A stretch of 64,000 bases of DNA, taken from Asaia platycodi JCM 25414. GTDB taxonomy: Bacteria > Pseudomonadota > Alphaproteobacteria > Acetobacterales > Acetobacteraceae. The DNA lies in assembly GCF_000614545.1 (NCBI RefSeq), contig NZ_BAKW01000018.1, positions 18,138 through 82,137 on the forward strand. The letters are read 5' to 3'. The notes beneath the pieces were generated by a model, which saw only the letters and a program-made list of their open reading frames with translations, was not told the DNA's origin and searched no databases. Of this stretch, positions 1 to 8,472 are shown in pieces; the first letter of the stretch is position 1; every line of letters begins with the position of its first letter. The position numbers and the translations under genes are program-made.

Positions 1-1
1 C

Positions 2-634
2 ACCATGGCTGCCAATCAGACCGTCTCGGCCTATGCGTCGAACAATACGGTCACCGACGTGACGGATATCCACGGCACAGGCGTGTTCATCGGGCCAGGC
101 GTGCAAGGCACGAAAATCCGCAATCTACGTGTGCTTGAAGCCTGGTACGGCATCTATGCCGTGGACGGTAAGGATGACGAGGATCTCAGCGTTTCCGATT
201 CCTATCTGGAAGGAAAACGCGTCGGGCTTTTCGCCGATGGAGTCGATCTTACGCGCGTGGTCAATTGCAGTGCCGACCTTCCCTCCAGCGGGGCCGATCC
301 CGGCTGGGCCGGTTTTCATATGGACCGCATGTATGGCGGTATATTGGCCAATTCTTCTGTCTGGGGCGCGGCGGCTGCGCATTCGCCAGTCATTGTCGCG
401 GGCGGGAATATCAACGTGATCGGCAATCAGGTCACGGGCGTGGCCACCGGCCCCTGCATGAGGCTGATCCCGTTCCCCAAACCCGACGATTCTCCGCTTC
501 TTGTGTCAAACAACACATGCTGGGCGTCAGGCGGCTATGAGGTAAGAGGGCGCGGCCCCATGGCGGGCAGCAATAACCTCTGGTCACGCCCGGATGACCA
601 TCACCTCATGGTGCGTGACTTCCCCAATCCCTGA
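2..634 (+). CDS. Right-handed beta-helix repeat protein, C-terminal part (5' end outside window)
   Basis: The reading frame is already open at base 2 and ends at 634, so only about 210 C-terminal residues are visible. The sequence is rich in short beta-strand repeats with asparagine ladders (NNTVTDV, NINVIGNQVTG, LLVSNNTC) typical of parallel beta-helix folds of the pectate-lyase superfamily. No catalytic residues can be assigned from this part. Such proteins are commonly exported enzymes or adhesins acting on polysaccharides, but the substrate here is unknown. It converges with the RNase T2 gene on the other strand. The ATG at 5 is probably internal because no ribosome binding site can be seen before it. 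Confidence 0.7.
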   Translation, partial: TMAANQTVSAYASNNTVTDVTDIHGTGVFIGPGVQGTKIRNLRVLEAWYGIYAVDGKDDEDLSVSDSYLEGKRVGLFADGVDLTRVVNCSADLPSSGADPGWAGFHMDRMYGGILANSSVWGAAAAHSPVIVAGGNINVIGNQVTGVATGPCMRLIPFPKPDDSPLLVSNNTCWASGGYEVRGRGPMAGSNNLWSRPDDHHLMVRDFPNP

Positions 635-635
635 A

Positions 636-652
636 CGCGCCCTTACGGCGCG
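636..652. terminator. Hairpin between convergent genes
   Basis: CGCGCC, a five-base loop, then GGCGCG, directly after the stop of the beta-helix gene and 16 bases before the end of the convergent RNase gene. There is no strong T run, so termination is plausible but weakly supported. Confidence 0.4.
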
Positions 653-667
653 CGCTCAGGGGGTAAT

Positions 668-1405
668 TTACCAGTTTCTGAGCCAGAACTCTGCCGGACA
701 ATTATCCTGAGCCTGTGGTGAGTCCAGATAGCTTCCGGCGCTCGGGAATTGCCCCATGCGCTCGGGATCAAGGGTGAACCAAAGCTGCGTCAACACCACA
801 CGCTTCGCCGGATCCGTTTCGCATCGAAGCTGAAGCGCCCTTGGCTGGCTGGCTCCGGTTGCCTTGCGGAAAAACGACAGCACCTCGTCATGCCCCACCA
901 CCGTACCGGCACGGGCCGCCAAAAACGCCATCATGGGCGAGCGGGAAAAACGCAGCTGGAGTGCGCTTGCCTTGGCGAAGAACACTCCCGGATCGTAGCC
1001 AAAGCAGGCCCCGTGCTTGACCCATTCATGGGTCAGCAATGAGGGGGTGGTATGCGGCATGATCTCGCCGAGCGTGCGTAGCATGGCGTTATCGAGCACG
1101 GGTGGAGGCGCGTCCGGGCCGAACAGGCCACATCCGTCACGCCACCAACGTTCGACCGGTATATTCTGTGCTTCGAGAGAATGCGGCTCGGACGCCCAGA
1201 GCCCATGCAGACCGACAAGCGACTGACGCGGCTGATCGGCGGCGCACCCTGACCCGACCGTACAGAAACCGGGCTGCCAGGTGAGCGCGAGCGTATTGTG
1301 GTCGAAATCGCCGTGTGCGAGCGGAACAAGCCCCGAACGCTGCGGCTCCGATCCGACACAGCCGGCGAGCAGCAGAACCGAAAGAGCGACAAGCTTGCGT
1401 ATCAT
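668..1405 (-). CDS. Ribonuclease T2 family lipoprotein
   Basis: A 245-residue protein with both RNase T2 active-site signatures: LHGLW (about residue 67) and HEWVKHGAC (about residues 126-134). These supply the catalytic histidines and glutamate for cleaving RNA through 2',3'-cyclic phosphates. The N-terminus is a short lipoprotein signal with the lipobox LLAGC, so the enzyme should be anchored to a membrane facing the periplasm, where it could salvage RNA. The ATG overlaps the stop of the S-formylglutathione hydrolase gene upstream (ATGA type), so the two are probably translated together. Family assignment is firm; the physiological role is inferred. Confidence 0.9.
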   Translation of the reverse strand: MIRKLVALSVLLLAGCVGSEPQRSGLVPLAHGDFDHNTLALTWQPGFCTVGSGCAADQPRQSLVGLHGLWASEPHSLEAQNIPVERWWRDGCGLFGPDAPPPVLDNAMLRTLGEIMPHTTPSLLTHEWVKHGACFGYDPGVFFAKASALQLRFSRSPMMAFLAARAGTVVGHDEVLSFFRKATGASQPRALQLRCETDPAKRVVLTQLWFTLDPERMGQFPSAGSYLDSPQAQDNCPAEFWLRNW

Positions 1406-2257
1406 GAACAGGCTCCCAGAAGACGCGCGTGATGGGCGACGTGATCGCTGATCACACTCTGGATGAACCAGTAGGAATGATCGTACCCCTCATGGTAGCG
1501 AAGCGTCAGCGGTTGCCCCGCCCGAGCCGCGGCATTCTCGATCAGATCGGGGCGCAACTCCCGCGCAAGAAACTGGTCGGCCGTACCCTGATCGATGAGA
1601 ATTTCCTTTGGGTGGCGCCTGCCTGACTCGATCAGCGAAACAGCATCCCAGGCAGCCCAATTCTCCCGCTTATCGCCAAGATAAGCCCCAAAAGCCTTTT
1701 CGCCCCAGGGCACCCCTGCAGGATGCACGATTGGCGCAAGGGCGCTGACCGATTGCCATAGCGACGGGTCGCGCAGCCCATGAACGAGTGCGCCGTGCCC
1801 CCCCATCGAATGCCCCATGATTCCGAAAGCCGCACCGTCCTGACTGAACTGCTGCCTGATCAGACCCGGCAGTTCATTGGAAACGTAGCTCCCCATGCGA
1901 TAATGCGTCGCCCACGGACGCTGTGTCGCATCCAGATAGAAACCTGCCGCCGTGCCCAGATCATAGCTTTCATCCCTCGCCCTCGACGCCCGCCCCGCGT
2001 GGCGAGGTGTCAGGCGCGACGAGCATGATGCCGCAGGCGGCAGCATCGGCGATGATCGTCGATTTCTGCAAGAACGTCTCGTGGGTGCAGGTCAGACCGG
2101 CCAGCAGAAACAGCACAGGCACCTTTTCTCCCCGCAAGGCCTGTGCGGGTTGAAACACCATGAACTGCGCATCGAGGCCAAGGCTGGTCGATTTATGGGC
2201 CATCGTGCTGACGGCACCGCCATGGCAAAGCTCACGCGAGAGCGTCTCGATACTCAT
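1402..2257 (-). CDS. fghA: S-formylglutathione hydrolase (frame break)
   Basis: Hydrolyses S-formylglutathione to formate and glutathione, the second step of glutathione-dependent formaldehyde oxidation in the cytoplasm. The N-terminal part runs from 2257 (LFLLAGLTCTHE) and stops early; the rest continues in another frame from RDESYDLGTAAGFY and holds the nucleophile motif GHSMGGHGA and the histidine region GYDHSYWF. The break lies at the C run 1974-1976 on the plus strand, where one extra C turns the expected GEDESYD into a stop. The gene overlaps the frmA stop by four bases, so the two form an operon. I think the break is a sequence error because the remaining protein is fully conserved. 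Confidence 0.88.
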
Positions 2258-3375
2258 GCGTCGAATTCCACGACCGAGCGGATCGATTTGCCCTGACTCA
2301 TCAGATCGAAACCATGATTGATTTCAGACAGCTTCAGATGCTGCGTGATCAGGGCATCGATATTGATGCGCCCTTCCATATACATGTCGACAATCTTGGG
2401 CACATCGGTGCGTCCGCGCGCGCCACCGAAAGCCGAGCCGATCCAGCGACGCCCCGTGACAAGCTGGAAAGGACGTGTACTGATTTCCTGCCCGGCCCCA
2501 GCCACGCCGATCACGCAGGAAACACCCCAGCCACGATGGGCGCATTCGAGCGCCTGACGCATGAGCTTGACGTTGCCGATACATTCGAAAGTGTAATCTG
2601 CTCCTCCGCCAGTAAGCTCAACCAGATGCCCGACAAGATCGCCATCGGGGCCTAGATCGGCGGGGTTGACGAAATGAGTCATGCCGAACTGGCGGGCGAT
2701 TTCAGCACGCTCAGGGTTGAGATCGACGCCAATAATCTGGCGTGCACCGACCATCTTTGCTCCCTGGACGACATTCAGGCCAATTCCACCGAGCCCAAAG
2801 ACGACAACCGTGGAGTCAGCCTCGACCTTGGCCGTGAACAGCACCGCGCCGATGCCTGTCGTGACGCCACAGCCAATATAGCAGATCTTGTCCAGCGGCG
2901 CGTCGCTGCGCACCTTGGCCAGTGCGATTTCGGGCAAGACAGTAAAATTGGCAAATGTCGAACAGCCCATATAATGATGCACGGGCCTGCCACGATACGA
3001 AAAGCGCGTGGTGCCGTCGGGCATCAGCCCCTTTCCCTGCGTCGAGCGGATCGAGGTGCAGAGATTGGTCTTGCGCGACAGGCATGACGGACAGGAGCGA
3101 CATTCTGGCGTGTAGAGCGGAATGACATGATCGCCCGGCTTGAGCGACGTGACACCGGCACCGACCTCGCGCACGATGCCCGCACCCTCATGGCCCAGAA
3201 TGGCAGGAAACAGCCCCTCCGGGTCGGCGCCCGACAGGGTGAACTTGTCGGTATGGCAAAGCCCGGTCGCCTTGATCTCGACCAGCACCTCGCCGTCACG
3301 CGGCCCTTCAAGCTGAACGGTGTCGATCTCAAGCGGGCGACCGGCTTCGAGAGCCAGAGCGGCAATCACATCCAT
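2254..3375 (-). CDS. frmA: S-(hydroxymethyl)glutathione dehydrogenase / class III alcohol dehydrogenase
   Basis: NAD-dependent zinc enzyme oxidising S-hydroxymethylglutathione to S-formylglutathione. The protein has the catalytic zinc site ATGLCHTDKFTLSG and GHEGAG, the four structural-zinc cysteines around CRSCPSCLSRKTNLC, the dinucleotide motif GLGGIGLNVVQGA, and the class III block ECIGNVKLMRQALE. The frame extends upstream to a GTG at 3408, but I chose the ATG at 3375 because GGAG lies about nine bases before it and the alignment with known FrmA starts here. It heads an operon with fghA and the RNase T2 gene, and is divergent from the bestrophin gene. Confidence 0.95.
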   Translation of the reverse strand: MDVIAALALEAGRPLEIDTVQLEGPRDGEVLVEIKATGLCHTDKFTLSGADPEGLFPAILGHEGAGIVREVGAGVTSLKPGDHVIPLYTPECRSCPSCLSRKTNLCTSIRSTQGKGLMPDGTTRFSYRGRPVHHYMGCSTFANFTVLPEIALAKVRSDAPLDKICYIGCGVTTGIGAVLFTAKVEADSTVVVFGLGGIGLNVVQGAKMVGARQIIGVDLNPERAEIARQFGMTHFVNPADLGPDGDLVGHLVELTGGGADYTFECIGNVKLMRQALECAHRGWGVSCVIGVAGAGQEISTRPFQLVTGRRWIGSAFGGARGRTDVPKIVDMYMEGRINIDALITQHLKLSEINHGFDLMSQGKSIRSVVEFDA

Positions 3376-3413
3376 TGACGGGAACTCCAGTGAAAGAAGA
3401 TGATTCACGATAC

Positions 3414-3429
3414 GTCACAAAACGGTGAC
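3414..3429. promoter_or_regulatory. Inverted repeat in the frmA/bestrophin divergent spacer
   Basis: GTCAC, six bases, then GTGAC, about 40 bases upstream of the frmA start. The symmetry and place fit an operator for a dimeric regulator, but no known consensus is matched. Low confidence. Confidence 0.3.
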
Positions 3430-3508
3430 AGTTTTAACGAGTTTTATGCCCAGCGTCTTGGGTAAGATGCCCTGCATACAAAACACGTAGACTGAGGACC
3501 GACATACC

Positions 3509-4384
3509 TTGATCGTCGACAAGAATTACGGCCTGTGGATTCTCCTTCGTGAGACCGCCTTACCCCTCGGTATCCTCGCCCTGTGGGACCTCGTTGTCGT
3601 TATTCTCTACCAGGTATTCCACCAGGAATGGATGGAACAACCCGCCTTGCCGATCTCACTCATGGGCTCGGCTTTGGCGCTGTTTCTGGGCGTGCGCAAC
3701 AACGCCGCCTATGCGCGCTGGTGGGAAGGGCGCTCCCTCTGGGGCCTGATCACGAACAACTCCCGCTCTTTCGCCCGTGAAGCCGCGACGCTTCTGGGCG
3801 GTCGTCCCGATTTGGCAAAAGCCATGGCGGCCTATCCCTATCTGCTGCGCACGGCGCTCTCGAACACCGAGCAGGGGCCGGACGCCAAGCGTTTGCTCAC
3901 GCCGGACATGTACGAGCGGATCATGGCGCGCACCAACAAACCCAATGCGCTGCTCTATGAAATCGGCCTGGGCGTGGCCGAAGAAGTAGAGCGCAAGAAA
4001 ATCGACGGCGCCGTTCATGGCACGATCGATCGCATTCTCTCCGATCTGGCCAATGCTCAGGGCGGACTGGAGCGCATCAAGAACACCCCTCTGCCGGTGC
4101 AATATTCCGTCCTGCCCCTGCTTGTGGTGCATGTGTTCTGCATCGTTCTGCCGTTTTCGGCGGTGCAGACGCTGGGCTGGATCACCCCGCTCGGTTCGAG
4201 CCTCGTGGGCTTCCTATTCCAGGCACTCGACAAGAGCGGCCGCGATCTGCAGGAGCCTTTTGTGCCCAGCCGTCATGCCCTTCCGATGCTGACCATGGCC
4301 CGTACGATCGAGATCGACCTGCTTCAGCCAATCGGTGAGCCTGTCGGCGGCCCGATCCCGCCGCAGGGTGGCGTGCAGCCCTGA
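3509..4384 (+). CDS. Bestrophin-family chloride/anion channel protein
   Basis: About 291 residues with the bacterial bestrophin (UPF0187/YneE) pattern: a first membrane helix after ILLRETALPLGILALWDL, the conserved FLGVRNNAAYARWWEGR block (about residues 60-80), and a second hydrophobic pair near residues 195-240 (VLPLLVVHVFCIVLPF). The family forms pentameric anion-selective channels in the inner membrane. The start is a TTG with GAGGA eleven bases upstream; no better start is available. It is divergent from frmA and 46 bases ahead of carD. The C-terminal proline/glycine tail is typical of weakly conserved ends. Confidence 0.85.
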   Translation: MIVDKNYGLWILLRETALPLGILALWDLVVVILYQVFHQEWMEQPALPISLMGSALALFLGVRNNAAYARWWEGRSLWGLITNNSRSFAREAATLLGGRPDLAKAMAAYPYLLRTALSNTEQGPDAKRLLTPDMYERIMARTNKPNALLYEIGLGVAEEVERKKIDGAVHGTIDRILSDLANAQGGLERIKNTPLPVQYSVLPLLVVHVFCIVLPFSAVQTLGWITPLGSSLVGFLFQALDKSGRDLQEPFVPSRHALPMLTMARTIEIDLLQPIGEPVGGPIPPQGGVQP

Positions 4385-4430
4385 TGAGACCACGAGACAA
4401 GCTGAGGAATTTCTGATACAAGCTATTGTT

Positions 4431-5021
4431 ATGAGCACGTTCAAAACTCCTCCCAAGGGCGGCATGACAGACGCTATGGCGCGCACCGCCGCTGCGCTGA
4501 CCGCAACTCAGGCTGACTCTCATGGCGGAGATGATGATCCCTTTCAGGAAGGGGATTCCATCGTCTACGCCGCGCATGGTGTAGGCCGCGTGGACCGCAT
4601 CGGCATCGATGAGATCGCGGGAACGAAGCTGGAAATCATCCAGATCTCTTTCCCCGGCAATCAGATGACGCTGCGTATTCCGCTCTCGAAGGCCCGCAAA
4701 TCGGGCCTGCGCAAGATCGTCACGCGCGATATCGTTGAAAAGGCGATGTCGATCATCAAAGGCAAGCCCCATGTCAGCAAAGGCATGTGGGCCCGTCGTG
4801 CGGTGGCTTATCAGGAAAAGATCAACTCCGGCGATCTGATCCAGATTGCCGAAGTGCTGCGCGACCTGCGTCGCAACGTCGACAGTCTCGATGGCAGCTT
4901 CAGCGAGCGCAAACTCTTCGAAGCCGCTCAGGAACGCTTCGTGAGCGAAGTGGCCGTTCTTGAAAACAAGGACCCCACAGCCGTTCTCCAGGCCCTGACC
5001 GAGACCATGAAGGCCGCCTGA
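4431..5021 (+). CDS. carD: CarD-family transcriptional regulator
   Basis: A 196-residue protein beginning near an RNA-polymerase-interacting domain with the signature EGDSIVYAAHGVGRVDRI (about residues 35-52), followed by a helical DNA-binding part. CarD proteins bind the RNA polymerase beta subunit and stabilise open promoter complexes; alphaproteobacteria carry one essential or near-essential copy. The ATG at 4431 is my choice; a second ATG at 4464 has a closer AAGGG and could be the true start, which would shorten the tail by eleven residues. A hairpin follows the gene. Confidence 0.9.
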   Translation: MSTFKTPPKGGMTDAMARTAAALTATQADSHGGDDDPFQEGDSIVYAAHGVGRVDRIGIDEIAGTKLEIIQISFPGNQMTLRIPLSKARKSGLRKIVTRDIVEKAMSIIKGKPHVSKGMWARRAVAYQEKINSGDLIQIAEVLRDLRRNVDSLDGSFSERKLFEAAQERFVSEVAVLENKDPTAVLQALTETMKAA

Positions 5022-5072
5022 TCCATCAGGCATCCTTTTTCGTTCACCGGCGTTTCATGACCGATCTGATCT

Positions 5073-5093
5073 GACAGCCCCTCACGGGCTGTC
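5073..5093 (+). terminator. Probable terminator after carD
   Basis: GACAGCCC, loop CTCAC, GGGCTGTC, followed by GTTTCCC. A perfect eight-pair stem, with only a short T stretch. Confidence 0.55.
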
Positions 5094-5120
5094 GTTTCCC
5101 TCGGAAAAGGAGAGCGCCGC

Positions 5121-5919
5121 GTGACGGAAAACACGACCAAACGGTTTGCGAACAAGAAGATTCTCATTACCGGAGCCTCACAGGGCATCGGCGAGGACGC
5201 CGCCCTGCATTTCGCCCGCGAGGGCCCAGGTGGCCATCAACGCGCGCAAGGCCGAAAAACTTCGCCCCCTTCTCGAGCGTCTCCCTAAGCCCGTCAGCGG
5301 TGAGCATCTCATTGTTGCCGGTGATATGTCGGTCGAAGAAGATGTCGATCGCGTAGTCAAGGAAACGATCGAGGGTTTCGGTGGCCTCGACGTCCTGATC
5401 TGCAATGCAGGCATGCAGATCGAATGCCCCTCCGAAGATATCGCGCTGAAGGATTTCAACGCGGTCATGGCCGTGAACGTTACGGGTGTAGTGCTCTGCG
5501 CGCGCGCTGCGCTCAAATACTGGCGGTCAAACGATCAGAAGGGCAACATACTCGTCAACAGTTCGGTCCATCAGCAGATACCGAAGCCGCATTATCTTGG
5601 CTATTCCGCCAGCAAGGGCGCAGTCGGCAATATCGTGCGCACCCTGGCGCTTGAATATGCCCGGTATGATATCCGTGTGAACGCGGTTGCACCCGGTGCC
5701 ATCGTGACGCCCATCAATGATGCCTGGACCAAGGACCCGGAGAAATACGAAGCGACGGCAAAGCACATCCCGATGCGTCGTCCGGGCGAGTGTCGCGAAA
5801 TCTCCGACGCAATGGCCTTTCTCGCTTCGGAGGAATCGAGTTATATTACGGGACAGACCCTGTTCATCGATGGCGGCCTCACGCTTTATGCCGATTTCGA
5901 GCAGAACTGGTCTTCCTGA
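5121..5919 (+). CDS. SDR-family oxidoreductase, glucose 1-dehydrogenase type (frame break)
   Basis: Classical short-chain dehydrogenase. The GTG at 5121 has AAGGAGAG upstream and opens MTENTTKRFANKKILITGAS, with the cofactor motif GASQGIGE. The frame breaks at about 5222-5224: after HFAREG the protein resumes as AQVAINARKAEKL one frame over, which needs a net loss of two bases or gain of one. The rest carries NAG at about residue 96, the catalytic serine NSSVHQ, and YSASKG with the Tyr-Lys pair, and ends with the usual GQTLFIDGG. Substrate is unknown; close relatives are called glucose or polyol dehydrogenases. It is followed closely by the response regulator. Confidence 0.85.
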
Positions 5920-5939
5920 ACCGTCCGAGACCCGCGCCT

Positions 5940-6302
5940 ATGTCCACCTCGCCCACCGTCCTCGTCGTCGAGGATGATTTTCTGATCAGAACATGCCTGA
6001 TCGAATTTCTCGAAGACAGCGATGTGTCGGTTCTGGAAGCCGAGAATTGTGCGACGGCGCGGGGTTTTATCCAGAGCGATATGGTGCTCGATCTCCTCAT
6101 CATGGATATCTCGCTTCCCGATGGAAGCGGCGCCGATCTGGGCAGGGAAAGTCGGCAGATCCGCCCCGATCTGCCGATTATCTACACCACCGGCCACGGC
6201 ATGACGCTGGATGCCCTATCCCCGATAGACAGGGTCATGACAAAACCCTATCAGCTCGACGCCATTCTCACCGTCGTCCACGAGCTGGCGCCTTCAAACT
6301 AG
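5940..6302 (+). CDS. Single-domain response regulator
   Basis: A 120-residue receiver domain without an output domain. The acidic pair is in VLVVEDDFLI, the phosphoacceptor aspartate in LLIMDISLPDGSG (about residue 56), the conserved threonine in YTTGHG, and the lysine in MTKPYQ. Such proteins pass phosphate to a partner or act by protein-protein contact. No histidine kinase lies nearby. The ATG at 5940 is 21 bases after the SDR stop; the next gene starts four bases after its own stop, so SDR, regulator and glycosyltransferase look like one transcript. Confidence 0.88.
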   Translation: MSTSPTVLVVEDDFLIRTCLIEFLEDSDVSVLEAENCATARGFIQSDMVLDLLIMDISLPDGSGADLGRESRQIRPDLPIIYTTGHGMTLDALSPIDRVMTKPYQLDAILTVVHELAPSN

Positions 6303-6305
6303 GCC

Positions 6306-7787
6306 ATGGGCGAAACCCAGCAGGCGACGCAAGCCACTCTTCAAGAAGCCTTTCTGTCTGGCGACACAGAGGGCTGCCTCATGATGGCGAGAACACTCGC
6401 TACGATCTCCGGCATAGGGCTGCATCCTCTCGAGGCGCTCCTTCCCGTTGCAGAAACTCACGATCGCCGTTCCGAGCTTCTGGATCTGACTAGCCGCCTC
6501 GCGGAGACCGCGCCTCAGGATTGTCGCCTGCTTGAACTCGGTGCCACGCTTCTCATGCAACTGGGCAGTCTTGATGAGGCTGAAGCCCGCCTCAGAGAGG
6601 CGTTGCAGAGGCGACCGGGTCATCTGCCCGCCCTGAGCGTACTGTCCTGCACCCTCGCCCAGGCCGGCCGCTTTACCGATGCCCGCGAAGTGCTGCGACA
6701 GATGCAGGCACTCGACCCTCAAGACCCGGCTGCTCTGTCGAATATCGCCTATATCACCGCTGCCAATGGCGAGCTTCATGAGGCCATCAATCTTTACCGT
6801 CAGGCCATACAGATCAAGCCCGACCACCCGCAGATGCGCCTCAACTATTCCATCGCCCTGCTCAAGGCCGGCTATTTTCAGCAAGGTTGGTCCGAGCATG
6901 AGTGGCGCTTTCGTCTGCCCGGTCATACCAGCCTGCCCATGGACAGGCTTCTGCCGAACATCACGGACAGGCTCGACCTGCGCGGCAAACATGTTCTGGT
7001 GACGCAGGAAGAGGGATATGGCGATACCTTCATGTATCTCCGCTACCTTCCCTTGTTGTCTCAAAAAGGAGCCATCATTCGTGTCTGGGGCGCCGATATC
7101 ATGGCCGATCTCTGCGCCCGCGTTCAGGGCGTTGACAGCGTGCAGTTCGGCGGCACGACGCCTCATTACGATTATCACTGCCCGTTCATCAGCCTGCCGA
7201 GGGCCTTCGCCGCCTCGCCCGACCCGTTTGGTGTCAGCCCGCCTTATATCAAGGCCGACCCGGCAAAGTCGGCCCGTTTCGCGACCCGACTGCGGGATGA
7301 CCGTTACCTGCGCGTGGGTCTGGTCTGGTCGGGTGCGCCGAGGCGCGACCAGACCGAACCGTTCATGCTCGACCAGCGCCGGTCGATGGCACTCGAAACA
7401 CTCCGCCCGCTGTTCGATCTGCCGGACACACGTTTTTACAGTCTGCAAAAAGGCGCCGCCGCAACCCAGCTTGAGGGAGGGGCGACCCCGATCATCGATC
7501 TGATGCCCGAGTGCCAGACCATGGATGATACGGCGGCCCTGATCGACAATCTGGATATTGTCGTCTCCGTCGATACATCGGTGGTGCATCTTGCAGGCGC
7601 CATGAACAAGCCTGTTCTGCTGATGGACAGGATCAACCCCTGCTGGCGCTGGATGACGAACCGGGAAGACAGTCCCTGGTATCCTTCACTGCGCATTCTG
7701 CGCCAAACACACGCATGGGACTGGAGCGACGTCGTCTCTTCCGTGCGTAGCCTCCTCAACGACGAAGCGGAGCGAAAGAAATCATGA
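6306..7787 (+). CDS. Tetratricopeptide-repeat protein with a glycosyltransferase-9-like C-terminal domain
   Basis: A 493-residue protein. Residues about 70-200 form three to four TPR units (LLELGATLLMQLGSLDEAE, ALSNIAYITAANGELHEAI). The C-terminal half resembles heptosyltransferase/GT9-like domains, with the nucleotide-sugar region VSVDTSVVHLAGAMNKPVLLM followed by WRWMTNREDSPWYPSLRI. This domain pair is common in alphaproteobacteria, where members are thought to glycosylate proteins or envelope polymers; the acceptor is unknown. The stop overlaps the start of the kinase gene (ATGA), so both are co-translated. Confidence 0.8.
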   Translation: MGETQQATQATLQEAFLSGDTEGCLMMARTLATISGIGLHPLEALLPVAETHDRRSELLDLTSRLAETAPQDCRLLELGATLLMQLGSLDEAEARLREALQRRPGHLPALSVLSCTLAQAGRFTDAREVLRQMQALDPQDPAALSNIAYITAANGELHEAINLYRQAIQIKPDHPQMRLNYSIALLKAGYFQQGWSEHEWRFRLPGHTSLPMDRLLPNITDRLDLRGKHVLVTQEEGYGDTFMYLRYLPLLSQKGAIIRVWGADIMADLCARVQGVDSVQFGGTTPHYDYHCPFISLPRAFAASPDPFGVSPPYIKADPAKSARFATRLRDDRYLRVGLVWSGAPRRDQTEPFMLDQRRSMALETLRPLFDLPDTRFYSLQKGAAATQLEGGATPIIDLMPECQTMDDTAALIDNLDIVVSVDTSVVHLAGAMNKPVLLMDRINPCWRWMTNREDSPWYPSLRILRQTHAWDWSDVVSSVRSLLNDEAERKKS

Positions 7788-8412
7788 CGTCCAGCTATCA
7801 GCCGCAAGACAGCGGCTGGATGCGCTTCTCTCCCGCCCGGAGCGGATCATTCTCGGTCTCGTCGGTGCGCCGGGTGGCGGCAAATCGACGCTCGCAGCGC
7901 GGCTTGCCGCTGAGTATGCCGAGCAAGCCATCGTCGTACCGATGGACGGCTTTCATCTCGCCAATCGCGAGCTCACACGTCTCGACCGTGCCGGGCGCAA
8001 GGGCGCCCCTGATACGTTTGACGCAGACGGCTTCACGTCGCTGCTCCACCGTATCCGGCATCAGGGATCTGAAATCGTCTATGCACCGCTCTTTGCCCGT
8101 GAGATCGAAGAACCTATCGCCGGGGCCATACCGGTGCTGCCCGACCGCAAACTGGTGATTGTCGAGGGAAATTATCTTCTTTGCGACGGCGCCTGGTCGG
8201 GCGTACGCAATTATCTGGATGAAAGCTGGTTTGTGGCCACCGATGAGGTGCTGCGCAACCAGTGGCTCGAGGCACGCCACGTGCATTTTGGCCGCACACC
8301 CGAAGAAGCGCGCCACTGGATTGCCGTGACCGACGCCCCCAACGCACGAATTATCCTGCAGACACGAGACAAGGCAGACTGGCAATATGTGCCCGACATC
8401 GACGCAGCCTGA
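7784..8412 (+). CDS. P-loop nucleoside/sugar kinase of the uridine kinase/phosphoribulokinase type (frame break)
   Basis: The Walker A motif GAPGGGKST lies in a frame that has no start codon, while a good ATG at 7784 (coupled to the preceding stop) lies in the neighbouring frame. Restoring one C in the CC at about 7791-7792 joins them as MTSQLSAARQRL and gives a protein of about 210 residues. Further motifs are VPMDGFHL (acidic catalytic residue plus substrate histidine), the DRAGRKGAPDTFDADGF block, and VIVEGNYLL. Homologues are annotated as nucleoside/nucleotide kinases or fructose kinases; the substrate cannot be told from sequence. Confidence 0.8.
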
Positions 8413-8435
8413 CTCTTCGACCATCGAAAGCTGAC

Positions 8436-8464
8436 AAAAAAGGGGGCCTTGTGCCCCCTTTTCC
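8436..8464. terminator. Bidirectional terminator between kinase and tamB
   Basis: A run of A, then GGGGGC, loop CTTGT, GCCCCC and TTTT. It can end transcription from both strands and sits between two convergent genes. Confidence 0.85.
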
Positions 8465-8472
8465 TTTCTTCT

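Noticed and set aside
1402..2257. fghA as a pseudogene or programmed frameshift
   Set aside because: One extra base in a C run with full conservation on both sides; the same class of error occurs throughout the window. No slippery-site plus structure pattern was seen.
6294..7589. A 431-codon frame on the minus strand
   Set aside because: Antisense shadow of the TPR-glycosyltransferase gene; no recognisable domain and no start signal.
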